This document shows, piece after piece, positions 5,725 through 12,758 of a stretch of DNA of 14,236 nucleotides. The DNA is from Chloroflexota bacterium (GTDB taxonomy: Bacteria > Chloroflexota > Dehalococcoidia > SM23-28-2 > RBG-16-64-32): assembly GCA_005882715.1 (NCBI GenBank), contig VBEI01000129.1, positions 1-14,236 on the forward strand, given 5' to 3'. Positions within the stretch are counted from its first letter, which is position 1; each line of letters opens with the position of its first letter. The translations under genes and the position numbers were made by a program. The notes under the pieces are model-generated. The model saw only the letters and a program-made list of their open reading frames with translations. It was not told where the DNA came from and ran no database searches.

Positions 5725-6918
5725 CTAAGCGAAGCCCTTCCGGTACATCGTGACGACGACAGCGCCGCCCAGGCCGATGTTGTGCTGTAGCGCGACCTTT
5801 GCGCCCTTCACCTGGCGCTTGTCTGCCTGTCCCCTGAGCTGCCAGGTGAGCTCGGAGCACTGGGCTAAGCCGGTGGCGCCGAGGGGGTGGCCCTTCGAGA
5901 TCACCCCGCCGGAAGGGTTGACGACCACTTTGCCACCGTAGGTGAAGGCCTCCTCCTCGACGAGTTTGTGGGCGGTACCTTCCTTCGCGAGGCCGAGCGC
6001 TTCGTAGGTGATCATCTCGTTGGCGGAGAAGCAGTCGTGAAGCTCGATAACGTCCACGTCGTCCGGGCCGAGACCCGTCTGTTCGTAGACGCGGTTGGCG
6101 GCGAGGCGGGTCATCTCGCTGCCGATGAGCTTGATGCTGCTTTTGCTGTCGAAGGTGTCGCCGGTGTCGGTGACCATCGTCTGGGCCAGGATCTCGATCG
6201 CCTTGTCCTGGAGGTTGTGCTTCTTGACGAAGTCCTCGCTGGCGAGCACCGCAGCGCCGGAGCCGTCGGATGTGGGGCAGCACTGGAGCTTGGTGAGCGG
6301 CTCGTGGACCATCGGCGCGGCGAGGATGTCCTCGATGGAGTACTCGTCCTGGAACTGCGAGTAGGGGTTGTTGACGGAGTGCTTGTGGTTCTTGTAGCCG
6401 ATCTTGGCGAAATGGAGAGGCGTCGAACCGTATTTCTCCATGTGCTCGCGCCCAGCGTTGCCGAAGAGTTGCGCGGCCGGCGGGTGCGGCTCGAACCCGC
6501 GGAGCTGCACCATCGCATTCACGTGCTGGTCCATCGGGTTGATGCGGTCGGTGAAGGTCGCGCCGAGTGAGCCCTTCTGCATCTTCTCGAAGCCGAGTGC
6601 GAGGACGCAGTCAGCGAGGCCGCCTTCGACGAGCTGCTTGCCCATGAAGAGGGCGGTGGAGCCGGTGGAGCAGTTGTTGTTGACGTTATAGACGGGGATG
6701 CCGGTGAGGCCGAGCTGGTACACGGCGCGCTGACCGCAGGTGGATTCGCCGTAGACGTAGCCGACGACAGCCTGCTCGACTTCTGAGTAAGGGATTCCGG
6801 CGTCTTCGAGCGCCTTCATGCCGGCTTCCTTGGCCATGTCGGGGTAGTCCCAGGCCTTCGAGCCCGGCTTCTCGAACTTGGTCATTCCGACACCGATAAC
6901 GTAGACTTTGCGACTCAT
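5725..6918 (-). CDS. SCP-x-type thiolase (lipid-transfer-protein-like acetyl-CoA acyltransferase)
   Basis: A 397-residue thiolase of the sterol-carrier/lipid-transfer group, catalysing thiolytic cleavage (or condensation) of beta-ketoacyl-CoA. The nucleophile is Cys83 in NNNCSTGS. The second motif, ELHDCFSANE, places His294. GHPLGATG holds His344. As in SCP-x relatives, the C-terminal segment reads LQHNIGLGGAVVV, without the CxG of classical thiolases. ATG 6918 has AGGAG four bases upstream. The protein is thiolase-only: there is no SCP2 domain, and the DUF35/OB-fold partner gene often beside such thiolases is not adjacent here. Downstream is a peroxiredoxin; upstream is a non-coding stretch with a glycoside hydrolase remnant. 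It could act with the crotonases at 9312-10980 in side-chain or branched fatty acid degradation, which is inference. Confidence 0.93.
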   Translation of the reverse strand: MSRKVYVIGVGMTKFEKPGSKAWDYPDMAKEAGMKALEDAGIPYSEVEQAVVGYVYGESTCGQRAVYQLGLTGIPVYNVNNNCSTGSTALFMGKQLVEGGLADCVLALGFEKMQKGSLGATFTDRINPMDQHVNAMVQLRGFEPHPPAAQLFGNAGREHMEKYGSTPLHFAKIGYKNHKHSVNNPYSQFQDEYSIEDILAAPMVHEPLTKLQCCPTSDGSGAAVLASEDFVKKHNLQDKAIEILAQTMVTDTGDTFDSKSSIKLIGSEMTRLAANRVYEQTGLGPDDVDVIELHDCFSANEMITYEALGLAKEGTAHKLVEEEAFTYGGKVVVNPSGGVISKGHPLGATGLAQCSELTWQLRGQADKRQVKGAKVALQHNIGLGGAVVVTMYRKGFA

Positions 6919-6975
6919 GCTGCTCCTCTCGAGCTAACTCCATCTGGATGTCACGATGGCGTACGAATCTGACTA

Positions 6976-6989
6976 TAACGTAAACGTCA
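6976..6989. promoter_or_regulatory. Imperfect palindrome upstream of the thiolase, possible operator
   Basis: TAACGT-AA-ACGTCA has half-sites matching at five of six positions and lies 58 bp upstream of the thiolase ATG on the opposite strand. Its size suits a TetR- or MarR-type operator, common before acyl-CoA genes. One palindrome of this length can occur by chance and no regulator gene is adjacent. Confidence 0.25.
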
Positions 6990-7091
6990 CCGCTGGTTCT
7001 AGTCAGACGTCCAGCCAACTCACCTCATCCTCCGATCATCTTGGAAGCACGCCCAACAGTGCCGTGAACGAGATCGCGAATGGCAAACTAA

Positions 7092-7359
7092 AGCCGGAAG
7101 CCGATCTGGGTCACCGAGATCGCGTTCAACACGCCCTCGCCGAACAAGGCGGGCTACGTGGCGTCCGAACAGACGAAAGCCAGCTTCCTGCCGCAAGCGT
7201 TGCCGAGGCTCAAGGACGCACAGCTGCCTGTTCTGGTACACGCTGCAGGAGAACGAGGATGTGGGTGGGTTTGCGCTGACAAGGAAGAACAAGACGACGC
7301 TACAAACGACGTACCTCCCGGCCTACCACACGTATCGCGACTTGGCGTATCCGCAGTAG
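7092..7359 (+). pseudogene. Remnant of a glycoside hydrolase C-terminus, frameshifted
   Basis: From 7092 one frame reads KPIWVTEIAFNTPSPNKAG and on to ALPRLKDAQLP (about 7227). The sequence then continues sensibly only in the next frame from 7231, as FWYTLQENEDVGGFALTRKN through to YRDLAYPQ, ending at TAG 7357-7359. WVTE resembles the beta-7 strand with the catalytic nucleophile Glu in clan GH-A enzymes, and FWYTLQ resembles the beta-8 tryptophan strand. Together they look like the last 85-90 residues of a GH5/GH39-like cellulase-type enzyme. An in-frame stop (TAA 7089-7091) precedes it, and 6919-7090 shows nothing recognisable, so the rest of the gene is gone. The long plus-strand frame beginning at 7158 runs through this remnant into the alcohol dehydrogenase and should not be taken as an N-terminal extension of that enzyme. 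The family assignment is by eye. Confidence 0.7.
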
Positions 7360-7397
7360 AATCTGCAATACGTCTCGTGTTCGGGAAGGAGTCAGAC

Positions 7398-8480
7398 GTG
7401 AAGGCTGCAGTATTTCACGGCGTGAACCAACGGCTTACTGTCGAAGATATAGACATCGGCACGCCCATGGCTCGTGAGATCATCGTGCGGACGGCTGCTT
7501 CGGGAGTTTGCCACAGCGACTTGCATTTCGTGGAAGGCCTATGGCCGTTTCCGCCGCCGGCGGTCCTCGGCCATGAGGCTGCAGGCGTCGTCGAAGAAGT
7601 TGGTGAGCAGGTGACCTATGTTAAGCCGGGCGATCACGTAATTGCTTGCCTTTCCGTGTTCTGCGGACACTGCGAGCAGTGCCTGACCGGCCATCCGAAC
7701 CGATGCTTCAGCCCGGAGACCCGCCGTGCGCCGGACGACCCGCCAAGACTCTCTCAGAACGGCCAGCCAGTGAACCAGTTCATCAACATTTCTAGCTTCG
7801 CTGAGAAGATGCTCTTGCACGAAAACGCCGTCGTGAAGATCCGAGAGGACGTGCCCCTTGAAGCGGCGGCCCTAATTGGCTGCGGCGTCATGACAGGTGT
7901 CGGCGCTGCACTAAACACGGCTCGCGTCGAGCCGGGCTCAACGGTTGCGGTTTTCGGGGCTGGGGGAGTCGGGCTCGCGGCGATCCAAGGATCGCGTATC
8001 GCGGGTGCGCGCATGATCATCGCCGTCGACATCTCTGAGAGCAAGCTGGCGACCGCCAGGGAGCTGGGGGCGACGCACATTGTCGATGCCTCGTCCGGGG
8101 ATCCGGTCACGAGGATTCGGGAGATGACGAACGGTGGCGCGGACTACGCCTTCGAGGCGATCGGCCTGAAAGCGGTGGCGGCGCAGGCGTTTGAGTGCCT
8201 GAACGTCGGCGGGACGGCGACCGTGATCGGGATGATCCCGATCGGGGAGAAGGTAGAGATCGATGCTCGGATGCTGCTCAGCGAGCGTAAGCTACAGGGC
8301 AGCATCATGGGTTCGAATCGCTTTCGGGTGGACATGCCACGCTACATCGACTTCTATCTTCAGGGACGGCTGAAATTGGATGAAATGATTACTCGCAAGG
8401 GCCATCTCGAGGACGTCAACGAGGCGTTTCGCGCGATGAAGGCAGGTGAGGTCGCGCGGACAGTCTTGACGTTCAACTGA
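7398..8480 (+). CDS. Zinc-dependent MDR alcohol dehydrogenase (class III / NDMA-dependent type)
   Basis: A 360-residue medium-chain dehydrogenase/reductase oxidising an alcohol, or reducing an aldehyde, with NAD(P). Catalytic zinc ligands are Cys38 in GVCHSDLH, His59-Glu60 in LGHEAAG, and Cys162 in LIGCGVMTG. The structural zinc is held by Cys89, Cys92, Cys95 and Cys103 (CGHCEQC, then NRC). The Rossmann motif GAGGVG is at 187-192. The insert around 104-130 and the overall style resemble the S-(hydroxymethyl)mycothiol/NDMA-dependent branch. The start is GTG 7398, chosen because AAGGAG lies six bases upstream and the protein opens with the family's usual MKAAVF. The same frame is open further upstream only because of the glycoside hydrolase remnant. 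TAGAAT at 7357-7362 may be the -10. The gene ends at a hairpin shared with the convergent hydrolase. Substrate not determinable. Confidence 0.95.
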   Translation: MKAAVFHGVNQRLTVEDIDIGTPMAREIIVRTAASGVCHSDLHFVEGLWPFPPPAVLGHEAAGVVEEVGEQVTYVKPGDHVIACLSVFCGHCEQCLTGHPNRCFSPETRRAPDDPPRLSQNGQPVNQFINISSFAEKMLLHENAVVKIREDVPLEAAALIGCGVMTGVGAALNTARVEPGSTVAVFGAGGVGLAAIQGSRIAGARMIIAVDISESKLATARELGATHIVDASSGDPVTRIREMTNGGADYAFEAIGLKAVAAQAFECLNVGGTATVIGMIPIGEKVEIDARMLLSERKLQGSIMGSNRFRVDMPRYIDFYLQGRLKLDEMITRKGHLEDVNEAFRAMKAGEVARTVLTFN

Positions 8481-8485
8481 CGTTC

Positions 8486-8507
8486 GGGCGACGAAGCGGG
8501 GTCGCCC
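8486..8507. terminator. Perfect 7-bp hairpin between convergent genes
   Basis: GGGCGAC (8486-8492) and GTCGCCC (8501-8507) flank an eight-base loop and fill almost the whole 27-bp gap between the alcohol dehydrogenase stop (8480) and the convergent hydrolase stop (8508). A symmetric stem can serve both strands. No U-tract is present, so it may act with Rho or simply block exonucleases. Confidence 0.55.
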
Positions 8508-9299
8508 CTACGAGAACTGCTCGAAGAAGTCCGTTACGGCAGCGTTGAAGCCGGGCGCGTCCTCAATGTTGACGGCGTGACCCGTGTGCAGGTGGGCGAC
8601 GGAAATGCCCGGAATCGCTTGCTCTGCAAACCGCGCCTGATCGCGGAAGCCTTCTTCTCTATCGCCGGCTACGAGGAGAGTCGGAACCTGATTCGTAGCC
8701 ACGCGATCGCGGACTGATGAGTACGGGATCGTGTGGACGGCCGTCCGCGCGATGCCGACCGGATTGTGCAGTTCGTAATCTGCGATAAGGGCTTCCTTGG
8801 CTGCGTGCGGCAGCCGGCGACTGCGAGTGGGCCGAAAGGGATGGCTGTCGAGTGCGGCCCGGCCATCTTTTTCCAGTTGTTTGGCCTGCGCTTCCATTAT
8901 TGGCATCACCCGCTTCGCCCAATCGCCGCCGGCGAGCGCCGAATTGGAGTTCGTGAAGACCTGCGCGGTAACGCGATCGGGATGGTCCAAGGAATAGCGG
9001 AGCGTCAGAGCAGCGCCGAGGGACTGACCGCAGACGAACCAGCGATCAGCACCCAATAACTCCCGGATCGCCTCAAATTCTTCGACGTAAGCGTCAGGCG
9101 AATAAGCGGCTGCATCGTCGGGAGTGGGCGAACGCGCGTGCCCGAACAACTCGATCACGACGGGGCGGAAGGACGTGCCTAGCGCCTGGAGGTTCAGGAG
9201 CCAATGGGCGCGGCTGGAAAGGAAGCCGTGGACTAGCAGCAGGTAGGGGCCTTGCTGCCCATGCACCTCAAAATATAGGAGCTGTTCGCGTCGAGTCAA
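8508..9299 (-). CDS. Alpha/beta-hydrolase fold enzyme
   Basis: A protein of about 263 residues with a full alpha/beta-hydrolase core: HGF (24-26, oxyanion region), the nucleophile elbow GQSLGA (Ser93), acid Asp213 in LLVAGDREEGF, and His241 in HTGHAVNIED. A helical cap spans roughly 120-190. Relatives include esterases, C-C bond hydrolases of ring-cleavage pathways and haloperoxidase-like proteins; the motifs do not separate these. The start is uncertain. TTG 9299 lacks a Shine-Dalgarno, and GTG eleven codons inside is an alternative that would cut into the first strand. It is the last gene of a minus-strand operon, 12 bp after the upstream crotonase, so translational coupling may explain the missing ribosome site. 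The operon context suggests hydrolysis of a CoA-pathway intermediate or ester, which is inference. Confidence 0.9.
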   Translation of the reverse strand: MTRREQLLYFEVHGQQGPYLLLVHGFLSSRAHWLLNLQALGTSFRPVVIELFGHARSPTPDDAAAYSPDAYVEEFEAIRELLGADRWFVCGQSLGAALTLRYSLDHPDRVTAQVFTNSNSALAGGDWAKRVMPIMEAQAKQLEKDGRAALDSHPFRPTRSRRLPHAAKEALIADYELHNPVGIARTAVHTIPYSSVRDRVATNQVPTLLVAGDREEGFRDQARFAEQAIPGISVAHLHTGHAVNIEDAPGFNAAVTDFFEQFS

Positions 9300-9311
9300 T
9301 CGACGAAGCCG

Positions 9312-10154
9312 TCAGCCACCGTTGAAACGCGCCTTGCGCTTTTCGCGGAAAGCGGCAATCCCCTCGCGCGCGTCGGGATGATGATCGGTGACAGCGGTTT
9401 TGGCCGCAATGTCATCCAGAGCGCCGGCGAACGACGTTTCCGCCGCATTGTAGATCGAGCGCTTGAGCATGCGCATCGCCACCTGCGGTCCTTCGGCCAG
9501 TTCTCGCGCGAGTTCGAGCGCGCGATCGAGCAGCCGGCCGGAGGGGACTGCTTCGTGGACGAGGCCGAGCTCCAATGCTTCTCTGCCGGTTACGATGCGG
9601 TTACGCATGAGGAAGTCCATCGCCTTGGCCACGCCGAGCAGCTGCACGAGCAGGTATTGTCCACCTTCGTCCGGCATCAGGCCGAAACGAAGCGTGCCGC
9701 TGCCAATACGGGCGTCCTCTGAAGCGATGCGGAAGTCGCAGGAAAGAGCCAGGGACATACCGGTCTGGATGGCGAAGCCGTTGATCGCGGCTATCGTGAG
9801 CTTGTCGAGGTCCCGAACGGTGGTGTTCAGCCGCTGCGAGATGGCGCGGAGGGCGGAATAAGTCCCGATGGGGTCAGCGTGCCCGCGGCCGATGTCTGGA
9901 ACGAGCTGCTTGCCCGTGCTCCCGTCCAGCGGTCGGCCTGAGATATCGTCCCCCGCGGAGAAGGCCTTGCCGGAGCCGGTCAGGACGAGGACGCGAACGG
10001 CATCGTCCATCTGCGCTTCAGTAAGGACCTCGACGAGATCGCGCTTCATGCCCTGCGTCATGCCGTTGAGGCGGTCGGGCTGGTTGAACGTTATGAGCCC
10101 GATGCCCGGGTCGTGTAGCGCGACTTCGAAGCCGCGGAAGGTCCCGGTTTCCAT
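9312..10154 (-). CDS. Enoyl-CoA hydratase/isomerase family protein (crotonase)
   Basis: A 280-residue crotonase. The first oxyanion-hole segment is AFSAGDDISG (65-73) and the second is INGFAIQTGMSLALSCDFRI (from 124). The two glutamates that hydrate enoyl-CoA in classical enzymes are replaced, by eye alignment, with Ser134 and Thr154. Acidic Asp162-Glu163 sit instead in LMPDEGGQ, as in PaaG-like isomerases and other non-hydratase crotonases. An insert around 74-97 (through GSTGKQLVPDIGRG) is longer than usual. An isomerase or other CoA chemistry is therefore more likely than simple hydration. ATG 10154 is seven bases after the stop of the preceding crotonase and its AGG overlaps that end, so the two are translationally coupled. 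Possible partner of the alpha/beta hydrolase downstream. Confidence 0.93.
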   Translation of the reverse strand: METGTFRGFEVALHDPGIGLITFNQPDRLNGMTQGMKRDLVEVLTEAQMDDAVRVLVLTGSGKAFSAGDDISGRPLDGSTGKQLVPDIGRGHADPIGTYSALRAISQRLNTTVRDLDKLTIAAINGFAIQTGMSLALSCDFRIASEDARIGSGTLRFGLMPDEGGQYLLVQLLGVAKAMDFLMRNRIVTGREALELGLVHEAVPSGRLLDRALELARELAEGPQVAMRMLKRSIYNAAETSFAGALDDIAAKTAVTDHHPDAREGIAAFREKRKARFNGG

Positions 10155-10161
10155 CGCTGGC

Positions 10162-10980
10162 CTATTGACCGCTGAAGGTCGGTGTTCGCTTTTCGACGAA
10201 GGCGCGCGCTGCCTCCCGGTGGTCCTGGGTCGTGCCGGACAGCCGCATGTTCAGCGCCTCCTGTTCGAGGAGCGTCAGCAGATCGCTCGTCTCGGCGCGG
10301 TTCAGATTCTCTTTCATGCGGGCGTAAGCAAGCGCAGGGCCACTGGCGATGGTTGACGCGACCGCCATCGTCTCTTGCTCAAGATCGTCATGGGGCACCA
10401 CTTTGCTGACCATTCCGATGCGCTCCGCCTCCGGGGCTTCCAGGACCTGGCCGGTGAAGTAAAGCAGGCGCGCCCGCTCGTTGCCGACTAGGCGCTGGAG
10501 GAAGTAGGAGCCGCCGAAATCGCCGCTGAAGCCGACGTTGCGAAAAACAGTCCCGAATTTTGCGCGGTCGGAGGCGATGCGGATGTCGCACGCGAGCGCG
10601 AGGCTAAGGCCGGCGCCGACAGCATGGCCATTGACCATCGCGATCGTCGGCTTCGGCATGGTGTGAAGCGTGTAGCTCGTCCTGCGCTGGGACTCCCGAA
10701 GCTCGTCGACGCCGTAGGCGAACGAGGCGGCCGGTGAGCGCTTGCCGTCAGACTCCCGCCCGCCCTGGGCTGCCATGTTCTTAACGTCGCCGCCGGCGCA
10801 GAAGGCTCGACCAGCGCCGGTAAGGACGACGCAGCGAACGGTGTTGTCCCAGCGCGACTCGTCTAGGTGTTGGGCCAGCAGCGGCATGAGATCGCCGCCC
10901 ATGGCGTTCAGGCTGTCCGGGCGGTTGAGGGTGATGAGAGCGACACCGTTGACGCGCTTCTCAAAAATGACATCGGGCAT
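10162..10980 (-). CDS. Enoyl-CoA hydratase/isomerase family protein (crotonase), PaaG-like
   Basis: A 272-residue crotonase and first gene of the minus-strand operon. It shows NRPDSLNAM near the N-terminus, the first oxyanion segment AFCAGGDVKNM (59-69), the second as NGHAVGAGLSLALACDIRIA (from 117), and VGFSGDFGGSYFL with Asp154. The Glu pair of classical hydratases is absent by eye alignment (Ser126 and Arg147 region), while Asp154 sits where PaaG-type isomerases carry their acidic residue. That points to delta-3/delta-2 enoyl-CoA isomerase-like chemistry, as an inference. The C-terminal helix with REAARAFVEKRTPTF is typical of the family. ATG 10980 follows a full AAGGAGG with six bases of spacing, the strongest ribosome site in the window; a 10-bp palindrome (10981-10990) overlaps it. 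A weak -10 (TAAGAT on the minus strand, 11040-11035) lies upstream. Confidence 0.94.
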   Translation of the reverse strand: MPDVIFEKRVNGVALITLNRPDSLNAMGGDLMPLLAQHLDESRWDNTVRCVVLTGAGRAFCAGGDVKNMAAQGGRESDGKRSPAASFAYGVDELRESQRRTSYTLHTMPKPTIAMVNGHAVGAGLSLALACDIRIASDRAKFGTVFRNVGFSGDFGGSYFLQRLVGNERARLLYFTGQVLEAPEAERIGMVSKVVPHDDLEQETMAVASTIASGPALAYARMKENLNRAETSDLLTLLEQEALNMRLSGTTQDHREAARAFVEKRTPTFSGQ

Positions 10981-11104
10981 GAGGCGCCTCCTTCTTTACA
11001 CGGGCCCCCGAAGATCAGGGCCTTGCGACCAACTATCTTACAGCCTCAGACGGTCTTGGTGGATACGCCAACGGAGTACGGACCGGGTCGCTTGTCCGAT
11101 GCGA

Positions 11105-11134
11105 TTGACGGTGCGGGCAGTGATGACGTATTAG
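11105..11134 (+). promoter_or_regulatory. Candidate sigma70-type promoter for the PlsY-like operon
   Basis: TTGACG (11105-11110) and TATTAG (11129-11134) are separated by 18 bp. Transcription would begin near 11141, leaving a leader of about 34 bases before the TTG start at 11175. The -35 matches five of six and the -10 four of six. It lies in the 194-bp divergent gap between the crotonase operon and this one. Confidence 0.5.
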
Positions 11135-11174
11135 TCTTGCAGAAACCAGCCGGCCCATTCACGAGGGACGTTCC

Positions 11175-11867
11175 TTGAAGAAAGGCCGTACAGTCAGGCT
11201 ACTCGCTGCCGCTCTCGTGGGCTACGCTATCGGTAGCTTTCCCACCGCCGACAGCGTGTCCCGCTATGCGACCAGGCACAACGGCGACGATGCCGCAGTG
11301 GACCTGCGGGTGGCAGGCTCACGAAATCCCGGAGCGCTTAATGCAGCCAAAGTCCTTGGGTGGAAGTGGGGGGCGTTTGTTCTTGCGGGTGATTTCGTCA
11401 AAGGAGTGCTCGCTTCACTCGCAGGAGGAGCTGTTGCCCGCGGTGATGGCTCGTACGCGGCGGGTAGCGGGGCGGTAATCGGGCATTGCGCGCCTGTCTG
11501 GAGCGGATTTCGCGGAGGGAAAGGGCTGGCAACAAGCGCCGGTACCGCGCTCGTTTGCTTTCCGGCCTACATGCCGATCGATGTGTCGCTGGCGGCTGCA
11601 ACTCTAGCATTTTCCCGCGGCAGAGCGGGCACGGCCACATATGTTGCGTCCGCAGTGTTCATCACCGCCGCTGTTTACTGGTGGCTGCGCGGCAGGGGAA
11701 ACGTCTGGGGGCCCAGACCCACGATAGGTCTGCCGCTGTACGCCCTGTCCACCAGCGCGATCATCGCTTATCGCTTTCTAACGGCGCCGCCTGCGACCAC
11801 ATCACAGGTGCATCTAGCCGAGATGAAAATGGAAACTGTTGAACCAGCAACAGCTGATGTCCCGTAA
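11175..11867 (+). CDS. PlsY-like acyl-phosphate:glycerol-3-phosphate acyltransferase family membrane protein
   Basis: A 230-residue integral membrane protein of the PlsY (YgiH) family, which transfers acyl groups from acyl-phosphate to glycerol-3-phosphate as the first step of phospholipid synthesis. The three family motifs are present: GSFPTA (20-25), GSRNPGALN (48-56, usually GSGNxGATN) and GHCAPVWSGFRGGKGLAT (103-120). Hydrophobic segments lie near 9-25, 66-88, 120-145, 150-168 and 182-203. The second motif departs at three positions and a hydrophilic tail of about 25 residues follows the last membrane segment, so this may be a divergent paralogue rather than the housekeeping enzyme. The start is TTG 11175, supported by GAGGG eight bases upstream and the basic opening MKKGR. 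The DegV-like gene begins 9 bp downstream. Start codon fairly sure; exact substrate open. Confidence 0.88.
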   Translation: MKKGRTVRLLAAALVGYAIGSFPTADSVSRYATRHNGDDAAVDLRVAGSRNPGALNAAKVLGWKWGAFVLAGDFVKGVLASLAGGAVARGDGSYAAGSGAVIGHCAPVWSGFRGGKGLATSAGTALVCFPAYMPIDVSLAAATLAFSRGRAGTATYVASAVFITAAVYWWLRGRGNVWGPRPTIGLPLYALSTSAIIAYRFLTAPPATTSQVHLAEMKMETVEPATADVP

Positions 11868-11876
11868 TTCGCCGAG

Positions 11877-12728
11877 ATGATTGGAAAGATTGGCGTCGTC
11901 ATAGATTCCGCGGCTTATCTGCCGCAGTCAATCGTCGATAAGTACCTGCTGTTAGTGGCGCCACTGAGCGTCGAGCTGGATGGAGAGCGATACCTTGAGG
12001 GGGTCGACATAACGGCGGATGAGTTCTACGAGCGGCTGCCGTCGGCGAAGTTGGTCTCCACGTCGCAGCCTGCCGTCGGCCGCTTGATGGAACTCTATCG
12101 GCAGGCAGCCGAGACGGGTGCCGAGGAGGTCTTGTCAATCCATATCGGCTCCAGCATCTCCGGGACGGTGCAGTCGGCACGGCTGGCGTCTGAATCGTCT
12201 CCGGTTCCGGTAACAGTCGTGGACACGGGCCAGGCCTCCTTCGCGGAAGGGTTATGCGTTCTCGAAGGAATCCAGGCGCTGGTGGAAGGGAAGGGCGCGA
12301 CAGATGCGGCAGTGTTGGTGGGAGCGGCGTCGAGGTCTGTTGGCAACACCTTCGTAGTGAAGGCGCTGGACTTGGCAAGACGGGGTGGGAGACTGGTAAG
12401 CGGCGAGGATGCGTCGGCCGGCATCCCCGTTCTGGTGCTAACGGGTGAAGGAATGAAAGTAGCGGGCACAGCCAAAACGTTGGAGGACGCCACTGACCTG
12501 ATGGCGGGGCGGGTCGAGGAAGCAGCCCGGACAGTGGGCGACCGCCGGCTAAGAGTGGGCGTCGGGCATGGGGCAGCGCAAGAGATTGCAGCCGCCCTGC
12601 GGGCGCGGATCGCGGAAATTGAGGGGGTCGAGGAGGTCATCGAATACGTTGTCGGTCCCGCTGTTGGGGCTCACACCGGTGCTGGCACGGCCGGCGCGGT
12701 GTATCTCGCCCGGCCGGTCGTCCTTTAA
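11877..12728 (+). CDS. DegV/FakB-family fatty-acid-binding protein
   Basis: A 283-residue DegV-family protein of normal length. In this family (FakB in Firmicutes) the protein binds a fatty acid and presents it to the kinase FakA, giving acyl-phosphate. Visible motifs are VVIDSAAYLP with Asp10-Ser11 at the N-terminus, STSQPAV (61-67), the loop GSSISGT (91-97) that in relatives contacts the fatty acid carboxylate, VVDTGQASFAEG, and the C-terminal domain with ARRGGRLVSGED and VGHGAA followed by VGPAVGAHTGAGT. The start is ATG 11877, with only a weak GAG just upstream. It lies 9 bp after the PlsY-like stop, suggesting coupling. FakA and PlsX are not in the window. The context, next to an enzyme that consumes acyl-phosphate, supports a FakB-like role; this is inference from neighbourhood and family. 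Confidence 0.92.
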   Translation: MIGKIGVVIDSAAYLPQSIVDKYLLLVAPLSVELDGERYLEGVDITADEFYERLPSAKLVSTSQPAVGRLMELYRQAAETGAEEVLSIHIGSSISGTVQSARLASESSPVPVTVVDTGQASFAEGLCVLEGIQALVEGKGATDAAVLVGAASRSVGNTFVVKALDLARRGGRLVSGEDASAGIPVLVLTGEGMKVAGTAKTLEDATDLMAGRVEEAARTVGDRRLRVGVGHGAAQEIAAALRARIAEIEGVEEVIEYVVGPAVGAHTGAGTAGAVYLARPVVL

Positions 12729-12758
12729 CCAGCGCAATTCGAGACTGGAGGGTTCGGG

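Noticed and set aside
5887..6570. Plus-strand frame of 227 codons opposite the thiolase
   Set aside because: The translation is repetitive in Val, Leu, Gly, Glu and Asp, as expected from the antisense of a GC-rich gene. The thiolase on the other strand has all active-site motifs and a Shine-Dalgarno.
7158..7397. 80-residue N-terminal extension of the alcohol dehydrogenase
   Set aside because: GTG 7398 has a well-placed AAGGAG and gives the normal MKAAVF opening; the upstream open frame is the glycoside hydrolase remnant.
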